A stretch of DNA of 64,000 bases from assembly GCA_023512835.1 (NCBI GenBank), contig CM042087.1:44944017-45008016 (forward strand). The letters run 5' to 3'. Below, piece after piece: positions 1-12,700 of this stretch (positions are counted from its first letter, which is position 1; every line of letters starts with the position of its first letter). A model generated the notes under the pieces. That model was not told where the DNA came from and searched no databases. It saw only the letters and a list, made by a program, of their open reading frames with translations. The translations under genes were made by a program, and so were the position numbers. This DNA is from Taxillus chinensis. Its lineage: Eukaryota > Streptophyta > Magnoliopsida > Santalales > Loranthaceae.

Positions 1-910
1 TCATCGCTGCTGCTCAAGTCGCGGCCATCCTCCGCCCCGGACCACCCTGTCGCCGTCTCGGGCGACCTCCAAACCCAGAAACTCCAAGATTTCCTCGCCC
101 GCCTCGAGGAAGAACGTCTCAAGATCGACGCTTTCAAGCGCGAACTCCCCCTTTGCATGCAACTCCTCACCAGCGGTACGTACGCACGCTTGTTTCTTTT
201 ACTCATCATATAGTCAGTCACTCTAATTTTGGATTATTTTTTTTGTCATCAGCCATGGAGGCATCGAGGCAACAGCTGCAGAGCTACCGCATCAACCTCC
301 ATGGCCTTCCGAGTCCGCCGCCGCCGCCCGTACTGGAAGAGTTCATCCCCATTAACCATATTTCCGCCTCCATTGATGGATCCGACAAGACGACGGCGGC
401 TGCGGCTAACATCTCCGTCGTCGACAACAAAGCCAACTGGATGACTTCAGCCCAGCTCTGGAGCCAGGCAGCCAAAGAGACTGACCTCATCGGCTTCGAT
501 AATGGCGCCGGCTCCAAGCTCGGTTTCGACTCCAAACAGCGAATCGGCGGCGCGTTTCTTCCCTTCTCCAAGGAAAGAAACGGCTGCGGCCCCGCCGGTA
601 TCAATCCCGGGGGTGCTGATTTGGCTCTCGCCGCCGCCAAAGAGGCTGTGCATGAAGACAAGAAATACCCTCCCATTTCCGAGATTAATAATGGGAAGGA
701 ATTGAGCGCCGGAGGCGGCTCGGCGGATAACGGCAAATCTGCGAGCGGTGCGGTGGAGGGCCAATCGTCTGCTGCCAGCGGCGGCAATAACTCCCAGACT
801 CACCGGAAGGCACGGCGGTGTTGGTCGCCGGACTTGCACCGCCGATTTGTGAATGCCCTTCAGAGGCTAGGCGGGTCCCAAGGTATATAAATATATATAT
901 ATATATGTAG

Positions 911-944
<34 letters not shown>

Positions 945-1999
945 GCATAAGACAAAAGGTGATGGGAAAAAAAAAACAAAAAATCTAATATGGTAATGGT
1001 ATGGTCAAAATGCCAAAAAGGTTTCGTCTACTGGCCGGTCATGCATATGATGATTGCTCATATGATTATTTTACCTCGTTTTTAATTTAATTTTTTTAAA
1101 AAAAATTTACAGCGGCTACTCCAAAACAGATAAGAGAACTGATGAAGGTTGACGGTTTGACCAATGATGAAGTTAAAAGCCATTTGCAGGTAAAAAATAA
1201 AAACACAGATCTGTCCCCCCCCCCCCCCCCCCCTCTCTCTCTAGACTCTATGCTAAAAATCTGCAAGAGTCGCATGAAAGCAGCTTTTGCGCTGTCCCCT
1301 TCTTCTGACATACATATTAGTACCCGAGCACGCTGCCTGCATATTCGCCTACCTGCATATGTATTAACATCAACAATTAACCGTTTTTTATTTTATATAA
1401 TTTGACTCTTGGAAATAATTAAATTTTTAATAAACTCTCACCTACGTACAAAGGTGGCATAATAACATAACATAAAATCCTTGTCTGCTACACGGACCAC
1501 GGACCGAGGATATATAACATTAAAATTATTTTAACTTCTTTTTTGGTTACAGAAATACAGACTCCACAACCGACGACCCAGTCCAAGCCCACAGACAGCC
1601 GGAGCACCGCCGCCGCAGCTGGTTGTCCTCGGTGGCATTTGGGTACCGCCGGAGTACGCCAGCGCCGGGGGTGCGACCCCCGCCATCTATGGCGCCGCCT
1701 CCCACGCTCCCTCGCACTACTGCGCGTCGACGCCAATGCCGCAGGACTTCTACTCGTCGACGCAACCGGCGCACCACAGCGTGCTTCACCACCACCACCA
1801 CCACCACCCGCAGCTCCACGTGTACAAGCCGTCGTCCCAGGGCTCCCCGGAGTCGGGCGTCCGACACGGGTCCGAGAGCATCGAAGATGGCAAGACGGAG
1901 AGTGGCAGCGGCGCCGACGGGGGAGAGGGGAAGGGTCTGGCCACCCTGAGGGACGACGGTGAGGAGAGCAATGCCACTGAGATTACCCTCAAATTCTAG
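1..1999 (+). CDS. HHO/NIGT1-type GARP transcription factor, 5'-truncated by window edge
   Basis: Nuclear DNA-binding protein of the plant HRS1-HOMOLOG/NIGT1 family (GARP class, single MYB-like domain); family members are repressors in nitrate and phosphate responses. Four exons are visible: 1-175, 253-882, 1113-1189 and 1553-1999, all with GT-AG introns and matching phases, giving 442 residues plus stop. The open left end lacks the start codon. Visible parts in order: the family's conserved N-terminal block ([16 protein letters not shown]), a linker with VLEEFIP and [13 protein letters not shown], then the GARP domain split over three exons ([20 protein letters not shown], then [20 protein letters not shown], then SHLQKYRLH), a Pro-rich tail, a seven-His run at about 1787-1807 and a C-terminal EITLKF. 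The exact HHO member cannot be assigned. Confidence 0.95.
911..942. repeat. (ATT)n microsatellite in intron
   Basis: About ten TTA units directly after a short AT repeat (890-907) in the second visible intron of the HHO-like gene. Confidence 0.9.
1215..1242. repeat. 19-bp poly-C followed by (CT)n
   Basis: An uninterrupted run of 19 C, then a short CT repeat, about 25 bp past the donor of the third visible intron of the HHO-like gene. It is a simple repeat prone to length variation and to sequencing error. Confidence 0.95.
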
Positions 2000-2121
2000 G
2001 ATTAGGTAGGGTCCGTCCGTCTAGCATCTTCTCCCTTCTTTTTTCACTTTTAGTAGGGCAGTTATATGTGGAAAGGGTAAAATTGGAATGATAATTATTG
2101 TAGTAGGGGTGGCTTGCTTTA

Positions 2122-2163
<42 letters not shown>

Positions 2164-3760
2164 TTTTCTGGTTTCATTGAAAAAAGGTTTATGTACTGTG
2201 AGATTTGAAAAAAGAGCAGAGATTTTGGGTTTCTATTGGGTTTTTTGGCAGTTTATGTTACTGTCTGGTACTTGGCCCAGTCGGACAGATCTACCCTTCT
2301 CGTGACTACACAACGACGATCACATACGTACATACGTACATATATATATATATATATCTTTGACGGAGACTGAGCACCGGGCTGTGCGGTCCTACAAGCA
2401 GTTTGGGAACATGATGATGATGACTCCATCCATGTAATGTAATGTATCCGAGAGACCAGAGTTGTTGTCGGTCTAAGCAGTGTGGGGTTTTTGGAGCATG
2501 GCTTGGATTGGCCTCCTGAGAAATCAGTAGTAAACTATTTAACTAGATTTACCCTCTCTTTGACCCTCCTCACATTTTATAATAATCACCATCGGTTCAT
2601 CACCATATTTTAATTAAATGCCATCCTTCTTTTTCTTTTTTCTTTTGTCCCTGTTTAATTTAAATGCAAGCATTTTCTCCTTGGTTCTCAGTTTCTTTAA
2701 AAATACATCAAGAATATGTTATTTTGACATATAATAAACCTTACCTCTTGGTATGCATTTAAAAAAAATAAATACAAAACTATGTTGTTTTACTTTATTT
2801 TCGTCTACTCCTTTTTTATAGCAGAAATTTCGTTTTTTAAAACTCCACCTTCCCCTGTTGAAACCGTCTGACAGATACTCTGTCCTTGTTCACATTGAGT
2901 GGCAGGTAGGGGGGGTGGATTGGGTCTGTGTTCCGCTCAAAAGGACTGCAAAAGGAGAAGGGACAAAGAAGTGTTCCGCTCACGCACACTGGAACAAGCG
3001 CTTGGCATCTGGGGTTGATTTTCTTGTGAAAGCAAATTTGGCGTAGCAAGGCAAATCTGTAGCTTCCTTACTAAACATATAAAGTTCCTACCTTTGCACA
3101 ACCGCATATGTTCCGTCAGTGGTCCCCTAAGTCAGAGGTTTATTTTGACTGAACATGAAAAAACAAACAATAGTACTTAGGCCCAACTTTGCGTTTCCAT
3201 TCTTTTTTTTTTTCTACCTAATAAATTATTTAATTCAATATATTAATATATATATATATATACTATCTATATTATATATATCCATACATTTATTTATAAA
3301 ATATTAGATACAATAAATATATATACTATACATGTGTTAATTTCCTCTTTCACTTTTTTTGTCAATTTTGACTTTTAATACATTTAGATAATTTTATCCA
3401 TAATAATAATAATAACAGGCATGAAATAAGTTGCCCACATAAAACTATATAAATTTACCGGCACCCGGTTTGCTACTGTTTGCTTGTTGGCGGCCATTTG
3501 CCGAGTTTAGGTTTCTATTCAACCTCCAGGAACAATTGAAGCCAAGGAACATACATGGACTGTTAGACCTTAAACAATTACAACCAAAGGGTAAAAAAAA
3601 CATTAAAATGCTATGATAGTAACAGAGCACCTTTGTTCAATTGTTCACACGAAGGTATGTTAAGTAATTTGCATTTCCTGCATGGAATTCAAATTGCTCT
3701 ACACTGGTTATCCGAAGCCAGGACATGTCATTTCCCATAGTCAAATATCCACCTTAGAGA
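2000..3760. other. 3' flank of the HHO-like gene and convergent intergenic DNA
   Basis: This stretch holds the presumed 3' UTR of the plus-strand gene, including a (TTA)n run at about 2126-2157 and an AT repeat at 2339-2358, then the presumed 3' UTR of the minus-strand RNA-binding-protein gene. The two genes are convergent. Short ORFs around 2837-3049 and 3445-3630 have no recognisable domain and I do not call them genes. A TA-rich tract lies at about 3230-3330. Confidence 0.7.
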
Positions 3761-6700
3761 TCAAACATCAGCCCCCATATCAACTTCCATCATTGCTGTG
3801 TCGACCAAAGACTGCAAGCATAAAGGTCTTCAGTTAGTGAGTGACATGTCATTTCACGTTAAAATTCCTCTACCTTGACTGGGACAGAGAACCTCCCTCC
3901 TGATAACTTTAAGAGATAATTGACGCTGATGAACCGGCGATAGAAAACCTAATGGCTTCCATGCATTTAGCACATAGATGAACGCTACAAATCCCAAATA
4001 TGCCACATCCCAATAAACCCTATGCACAGAATACATGGGAAGTACTTTGGATACCGGACGTGCATTAACAAAGTAGTTAACAGAGGACGAAACTAATCAA
4101 ATTTATGAAATATTATTAACTTCCCAAATTTATTAAATATGATTCATTACCACTGTTCAGGCATGCAGCATGGCTAGCACTTCATAGATGAGATAAAAAT
4201 GCTCATAGATTTCCCGCTTAAAAGAAACAACAGAACTGCTGCCACTGATACCATAATAAATATGATATCATTTCAATACCAAACAAGGCATACAGTTTGC
4301 TGAAAAGCCCTATAACACTTTGGACAAATGACTGCAGAACGATGCCACCTCCCCGTTAAAACTCAACTATCCAAGTAGCCCACCCCCCAAAGGTACCCAA
4401 TAACATATGATTCCTCCCACATAATAAACCTTTTGAGCCGCCATTGTAGGTTATGAGAATGAAGAAAATAAAGAAATTTTGTAGACCCCATAACATCTCT
4501 CTCAGTATCTAAAACCCTTTAGTAGAAAAAGCTAATACATGCACCAAAACTCCAAAAAGCAATAATAGTAGTAAAAGCTAGAACAAGTTTAATGTTTGCT
4601 TCTTCTTTGTTAGATTAGAATACTATTATTATTGGTCCCAGTAGTAGTCGTATTAGTATTATTATTATTAGCTCATACATTTTTTATTTGTATGAAAGTA
4701 GAAAGTATGTCACTGACTATATGCCTATACATTTTTTATTTTTATAATAATTAATTCAGATTTCTATTTCTTACCTCTGTGCATGGTACCGTTATATCAA
4801 AGCCCAGGGTTAGAGGGTAGGGTTTGATTTTCATTTTTTTCGGCCAAAAGCATGTTTATTTTATGAAAAATGTATATTTTTGATTTTTGTTTAAATTTAG
4901 AAGGAAAAAAAAGACTTGCCAATTGCCATATTGCAGCAACCCTCTATATTTGCTCAGTGACATTGACTAAACAATTTCTCTAGAAGCCTTCCGCGGGTGC
5001 TCTGCCTCTTTCTTTGTTATGTCACTTATCCCACCCAACTACATCTAAATCAGAGCTGAAATGATATCTTACGCCTTATTATTTATTATAATGCAGCATT
5101 GATTGGAGCCAGCATAGGAACCACACTATATAGAGATTGTGGTTATTATCATTATGGCTGCTATATGATGATGCAATGTATGTTAAGATAAAGTGAAGAT
5201 AATATAGTATTATTTTTTATTTGTTCAAGATAAAGAGAGTTTTTATTATGTACTGGGTGAAGAAATATACAATGAGACAGTGATAACATAAAAAAATTCA
5301 ATAAAAAAATAAATAAATTATATAACTGTTAACCAATTAAACACAAACCAAACAGTAAAAAAAGATGGCATACATGCGTACTCTGATAGGTGAAAGAAAG
5401 AATGAGAAACAAAATGGACCACAATACTCCATAGTTTTCCCTTTCACCTATAAAGGAAGGTGAATGAAAATGAAGGAAAATGAGTAAATATAAGAGAAAA
5501 TCGGAGGTGGTTCGTACGTGTTTTTATCTTTTATATTGGTTTTATGATTTGAATCTTTACTGAAGTTAGAGTTTAATTCTAAATTTTGAAGACAAATTCT
5601 ATTTGGTAGGACAGAAAATATGTTTTAAAAAGAGTTTTTCAAAAAATTAAATCTCACAAAAATTATAAATATATATATATAATAGCCCATCCAATAAAGT
5701 AGAAGAAAAAACAAATTAAAAATAATAATAAATCTTGCACAAAATTTGAGTTTAAATTTAAAAACAGAAAAAAAATTTAAAAAAATTCAAAAATAACTAT
5801 TCTAATCAAGATTGGAATAAAACACATCTTTATTCAGATTTGAAAAACAGGTGTATAAACAAACTTTATCAACCAGATTTTATTTTTGAAAACCAGTAAC
5901 CAAACAAACCCAAGGATTCTACAAAAGAAATTTTATGATTATGAGGACAGGAGTGAAGTTTCAAAAACAGGCATTCTTATTACAAAACCGGTGACTTGAG
6001 GGATCAAATTTCAATTTCAGAAAGCATAGGGGTCAAATTAGAAATTTAGACACTTCAAAACTGAACAACAAAAAATATGTCTAAAATGATGGTGGTGGTG
6101 GTAATTGAAAATTTTAAAATGTAAAGTTTCAGAGGGAAGTTATAGGAGAAAATGTAGAAAGGTTGAGAACAATATCAAATATTGAACACAAGGATAGATT
6201 GGATCAAATCCTACACACAAAAACCATCCCCAACAACAAAAAAAAAAACATTGTGACGAGGACATCTGGATGCATCCACGACTTTGGGCAAGCTGATTTT
6301 CCCTGCATTGTGACTGCTACCAAACACCACAATTTTGCCTCATGCCATTTTGGATCAAATGGATCTTCGGCTGCGGACCAGTTTTGGACCTTCAACCTAT
6401 CCTAAGTAACCCCCCAGCGTAATGGTTGATGCAATCTCATCTTTGGTGGAGGTCTTGCTTTTAAACTTTAGAGAGCATAAGAGGGTTCGAGCAAGGAGTA
6501 GGTTTGTATTTAAAAAAAAAAGAAACATCCTAGGTGCATTTTTAGAAGAAAATCACAACAAGCCAAGACTGCAAGTGGTTGCGAGGAAGGTTGTGACTGG
6601 TCACTGGAGTGTAGCTACGATGTTCCGATGGATGGTGGCAATGAAAGACGAGCCAAAAGCATTTTGTTTCCTGTTCATATAAACAGGGGCGGCTTCAGAA

Positions 6701-9700
6701 AATATTTTTAAGGTGTTCTAGGTTTATTATAATTTATAAAACTTAAATATAAGCTCATAAAAAATATTACATAAAATATTATTAAATTTTTTTAGTTTTA
6801 AAGTCTTTAACTATTTATATATTTTAAAATTTTCTAAATTAAAATATTTTTGGTTAATTTATATATTTTTTTAAAAACTATCAGCCTATATGAATTTTTA
6901 TCACCCACAAATAATTGTAAATTCATCTCGAATCCATAATTTTTAAAAATAATACCATCCAATCAAGTAGGCCTAATAATCTAAATTTTTAATTTTTAAT
7001 TGAATAACAAAATAGCAAAATATTAATTAGTAAAAATAAATTTATGATCGGAATTTTAAAAAAGGAGGAAGCAAATTACTAAATACGGTGAGTGGATACC
7101 AACTGTGTCTTAGTGTTTGTCCGGAGAAAAAATTGAAGAATAGATGTGAGACTACATCGTCGGCACTTGATAGAAAGGAGGAGCGAAGAGTGTGCATGGT
7201 GTGAAACTACGTTATCCATGTCTTTTATTTTTATTTTTTTTCTCCACAAATTTTTTATAGTTTTAAATATAAAAAAATAACAAAAATTCAGGGTGTGCAA
7301 CTGCACACCCTGACTTGTTAGTAACGCCGCCCCTGCATATAAATGCCAAGAAAGCATAGCTAAGCATGGTTTGAAATCGCGGACGTCATCACATCGTGGT
7401 GATGGACATTGCGGTCGCAGACAATTCATCGTATCTTGGATGAAATATAACTTTAGGCATAAAATAAAATTTAATTAAAAAAATAAAAATTAGAAAAAAA
7501 ATCAGACTATCACATTAAAACTATTAAACAAGCAAAATAAATAATTTGAATTATATGCTATGACTTCAAACATAAAAAATAAGCGATAACACTACTATAG
7601 CATTAAAATAAATATATTATTATATTTTATGTGATTTATTATTTATCACATTAAATTGTCATTTAAGTTTAACTTTTATTAATTTTTAAATTTTAACTAG
7701 CTACTAAATTTAAAAACATAATATTAAAGAAGTTATTAAGATTTGAGATGCTCTTTAATAACTCCTTTAATGGTTCTTTTAAATTTACTCCCTTTAAAAT
7801 CATGATGTTAAATTTCAAGCAGTTATTCTCAACATTTAAATAAGATAAAGTAATTATAATAGATGTAAAATACAGTAAAACATAATAATAGCTCTATAAA
7901 TATAATAGATTTAAAATATTTAATAAATATGTATAAATTAAAAATACGATAAATGTATAAAATATAATAAATGTATAAATTTATTAAAAATATTTAATAA
8001 AACACAGTACAATGTATAATTACACATTCTAATTAAAAATTAATAAAATATAGATTAAAAATAAAAATATGTACACTTTAGGTAAATATATATCATTAGT
8101 AATCATATAAATTAATAATGTAATAAATTAAAAATAAAAACAGAAAACCTCGTCTGCATCGAGCGTGCGTCAAGCATCGGCAGAGCACAACAATCGACAA
8201 AGGAAAGACAGAACACAAAAGGAATATGGAGGAATAACTAAACACTGCACCCACCAATGGCAAGGTTGTCATCAGCAGAAGAAGCCAAATTCACTCTTTA
8301 AAATCTTGGGTTTTCACTTGCTTTGATAGCATTTATTACTAGAGGGAGAAGGAAATGATATATTACTATGATAAATTGAGTGTCTATGCTGTACATATGA
8401 TATATTACTATGCTATATATATAGCATTAGGGTGAGGGTTAAGTTTTAAGCCCAACTCTTATTAACCAATACTTCCAACACCATTGATATTTTTTTGACA
8501 TCAGTTAAAAAAGAAGAAAAGAAGCAAACTATGAAAGAAGATATGCTGATCTTGAGAGTCATAAACCACTAGGAGAGGGTATATCATAAAGACAAACAAT
8601 ACAACCCTGTATGTCATTAGCCTAATAGCATGCTTGTTAAAAGCCGCACAATCAAGTGAAACAGAAGAAGACCAAAATAAATCTTCATAAAGCAAAGGAG
8701 AAAACACTGCATAAATCATTCAAAAAGAAGAAAACGGATCCAAGGAATGCAGACAGTAAAACAAGTATAGAATAGACTAGCACACATAATATTTTAGGTT
8801 TAATAAGCAAGGCTACGAGAAAACAAAGTAGAGAAATTAACCTCAAGTTCTTGTTCGGAGCACTTAAGTCTATCACGGCAATCTTTAACTTGCATAAAAC
8901 ATTTATGCAGCTGCAGACAAAGCAGCTAATAAACTTCTTATCTCCAAACAAATTTTCACCTAAGCTTGTGAACAGGCAAATAAGAGAGAACATTTACCTT
9001 GTTCAATTGTGACTTACGCTGTGAAGAAAGCTTCCTTGCACTTGTTAATGAATCTTCCAATTTCTGCACTCCAATTATTTGGTCTGATATTTTAGGTTGC
9101 TAATAGAATCTGATAGAACCCCAAAAGGAAGACAACCAATGATAGAGAAATAAGAAATGAATTACCTGAGATTTCTTTTGTAAATCCAAAAAAAAATCAT
9201 GTTTCTCTTCCAGCCTCTCTTCCATCTGAGGAATCTGCTAAGGCAATTATTTCAAGTGTTACTTTTCTCCTTTTGCCTTTTTATTGGGGCATTGTGGCAT
9301 GGCTAGTGGCTACACAGCAAGGTAAAATTTTAAAAAAAAATGTAGCAAACCCTTCTACATAAGGCAAACTTCATGAAAAAACAAACTCCCCATTACTGTT
9401 AATCAGCAAACCCTTATGTAAGGCCTTCAAATTATGGTTGTAGAGTTTTGTGTGGTTATGTGTAAATGTATGCAAATATATATTATTTATATAAAAAATT
9501 TTTGATCAAAGCTTTTCCACAATATATATATATATATATATATATTTAAGGAAGGAAGGGAAAGAAAGAAAGCAGGAAAAAGGAAAAGGACAGGGCATCC
9601 TCTGCAATAACAAGACGACAAACATGAAAAACCAGGACAGGAAAGAAAGGTCCATCAAATCAAAAGGCAAAATGAAGTAAAACAACAAAGCGTCAAAGCC

Positions 9701-12700
9701 TTTATCCCAATTATTTGGGTTTGGTATATGGAATAACTATAAAATCATATGAAGTCGGATACACAAAAGTTACAACACCACTCGCCTTTATCTATTCTTT
9801 GACTCTCTGTCGATCCTAAAATATTCATATCTAATCTTATGACTTGCATCCAAGTTTTGAATGATCTATTCTACTCCTTTTAATTTTTAAGGAATTGATT
9901 GTCTCATTCATCTTAATTGGTGCGCTCATAAGCTTACATTGCACATGCTCAAATCACCATAAGCGGCAATCAAAGCAAAACTCTTAATTACATACCAATA
10001 TTCTCATTTTTTATTTTGTACCTTTTAATATCAAACATCCACCTCAGCATGCACACATGTGCCACACTCATTTTGTACTCGTGTTCTCGTTCACACTCAC
10101 TTCAACATAACAGATTTGATCTTATAGTTATTCTATAAAATTTCCTTTCAACTTTTCATGTATATTTAAGTCACATAAGAATCCTACTTGAATCTTATAA
10201 TTTACATTTGCTTTTATTTTGTCATTGCATTGCATCATCAATCCAAGATAACGAAAGCACTCACTCCTTGATAGTGGGTAGTTATCAAGCACTCACTCAC
10301 TCCTACTTCACCACGGCTACTAGGTTACACTCTATATAATCTATTTTAGCCCTACTTCATATGCCTCAATTAATATAATTTAAAACCAAGGTCAGTCTTA
10401 GTCTCATCCACCAAAACGATGTTGTTGACAAACAATATATATCAAAGTACCTGATCTTGGATATGTCTAGTGAACTCATCCATCACTACAGATAGAAAAG
10501 GATTTAAGGCTAACCCTTAATATAGTCCTATAGTAATGGGAAACCTAGGACTGACACTGCCGCAAATCCTCACATTAGTATTTGATCCTCCATACATCTG
10601 CTTGATTAAATTACTATACGTTAGAGTGTTTTCTTCTTCATCACCAAAGTATTTCCCAAAAAACTTTATCATATACTTTTCTAAATCAATATAAAAACAA
10701 ATGTAAATCTTGTCTTCTTTCCCTGAACTGTTCCATCGATGTTTAAAGTAAATAAATTACTTCCATGATTGATTGTCCTAGCATAAATCCAAATTGATTA
10801 TGTAAGATTATAATATTATGTCTTAAGCTATGCTCAATTACTCTCCCACAATTTCATAGTATGACTCGAAGTTCAAGCAATTTTATATATCCCTATTCTT
10901 TTTAAACAATAGCACTAGTGTACTCTTTCTCCATCCTCCAAGCATCTTTTCATAATGCAAAATCTTGTTAAAAATTATGTCAACCATTTTATCTCCATCT
11001 CACCCAAGCATTTCCAAGCCTCAATAGAAATGTCATCAAGTCCCATGACTCTCTTGGTTCTCATCAAGTTCCCCTAATCTCATACCCCTTAACTTTGTGT
11101 ATACAATTACAGTTAAAATCTGCATACAGCTTTGAAAGATTTTCTACCTTAGCGAAATAGGTCCTACAACGTTCTCTAAAGCCCTCATCTTTAATCCAAA
11201 ATTGACCTTCACTCTTTATACTTCTCAGACCATTTGGATCCTAGCTTTTTTGCTACCTCAATTTAACAATTTTGAATCTCTTTTTCTCCATTCTTAGTCC
11301 CTGCCCTTCTAGACAAATCGTCATAAACCTTAGATTTGACAATCCAAATAACTTGTATTGCTTCTCTTCTACTTGCCCTATACTTATCAAAGCATGTGTT
11401 ATCACTAAGGCTTCTATGGTAGTCATGTTTAGCTTTAACCACCTCTCTCACCACCTTATTCCACTACTACAATGCCTTGCTTGGTCACCTTTAGAATATT
11501 ATACAAGTGCATCAAAGCAAAGATTCAAGAATATTATATAAGTGCGGCAAAGCAATCCAACCCTTTTGCAGCTATAAAAAAGGAAAGCTGAGAAAAGCCC
11601 CAGGCCCCCAGTGCAGGAAGCCCAAACTGAAGCAAATAGAAGAATCTTACATCACCAAGCATCAAGAGAGACAGAATTGCTACATATTTTTGTTGTCATA
11701 TAATAGGTAAACTACAGCTTGCGAGAGAGAATGAAGAGAATTAGAAACCTCCTTTCCAAGTTCTTCAAGCCTTTCCTTTGCCATCTTCATTTGTTCTTTA
11801 ACCTGATAATTAGAATAAGTGTATGAAGGCAAAAAAGTGACTGCAATCATTGTTAAACATGAGTATGAATGGATTTCAAAATGTGGAGAATAAATCATAA
11901 ATTGCAGAATTTACCTGATCAAGATAATCGCCACTCGAATCTGATGAAAGTTCTGTGCTATGGCGATCACTATAAGTAGAACTGCTGAAGGTAAATATGA
12001 TAATTGAGTAAAATTAGATATAGACTTGAAACAAATTCGTAGTCAAATAAAAATTTATAATGAAGTAAACAAGAAATACAAGGCACGTGGGTAGACTCAT
12101 TGAGTAATGCACAAAAGATGTCAGAAACATTAGTATCTAAATACTGGTGGTATTAAAATAAAGATATGTTTGAGCATTAAGACAAAAACGTGGACACTCT
12201 AAATAAGCTGATATTTACTTAACAAAGCTCTCCCCAAAATAATGTATTTGACTTTGCAATGGCCCAAATAATCTAATAAATTCATATGAATTTGAGCCAA
12301 AAAGGCATCAAACCCTTTGTACTAATGTACTCATGTAACAGCACAATCCAGAACAACAGGCATATGAGGTTACTGACCAAACCTTATGATTTCAGATTAA
12401 AAAGGCTTTGAGGTATTCAACCTTACATTCTCAATAGGACTAGTTGGTGCGATGCCAACACACAAGAACAAAAACATATTGCTAGTGTACTTCTTGTGTA
12501 CTTTGTTTATAATAAATTTTTTTATTACCTATAAAAAAAAAACAAAAACATATTGCTACTCTATGACCATATGACTTGAAATTGAAGTCTATAAAGTTCG
12601 TTTAGCATTTTAAATGACTGCCAACAAAACTCCGCCAAGATGTCAAACTTTCAAGGTAGATCAACTATGTAGAGTCGTTAACATAAGGCAACTTGGTCGG

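Noticed and set aside
284..839. Minus-strand ORFs opposite the HHO exon
   Set aside because: Shadows of the real plus-strand exon, without domain features.
3854..4036. Possible extra exon reading RRFISVNYLLKLSGGRFSVP on the minus strand
   Set aside because: The coiled-coil exon at 8842 joins in frame directly to the terminal exon at 3811, giving the expected SEQELE-SLVDTAM order; no acceptor clearly opens this candidate.
6163..6682. ORFs of 80 and 86 codons within the last RRM-gene intron
   Set aside because: No recognisable domain, no start context and intronic position; the B-box-like GGTTCGAGCA nearby is too weak for a SINE call.
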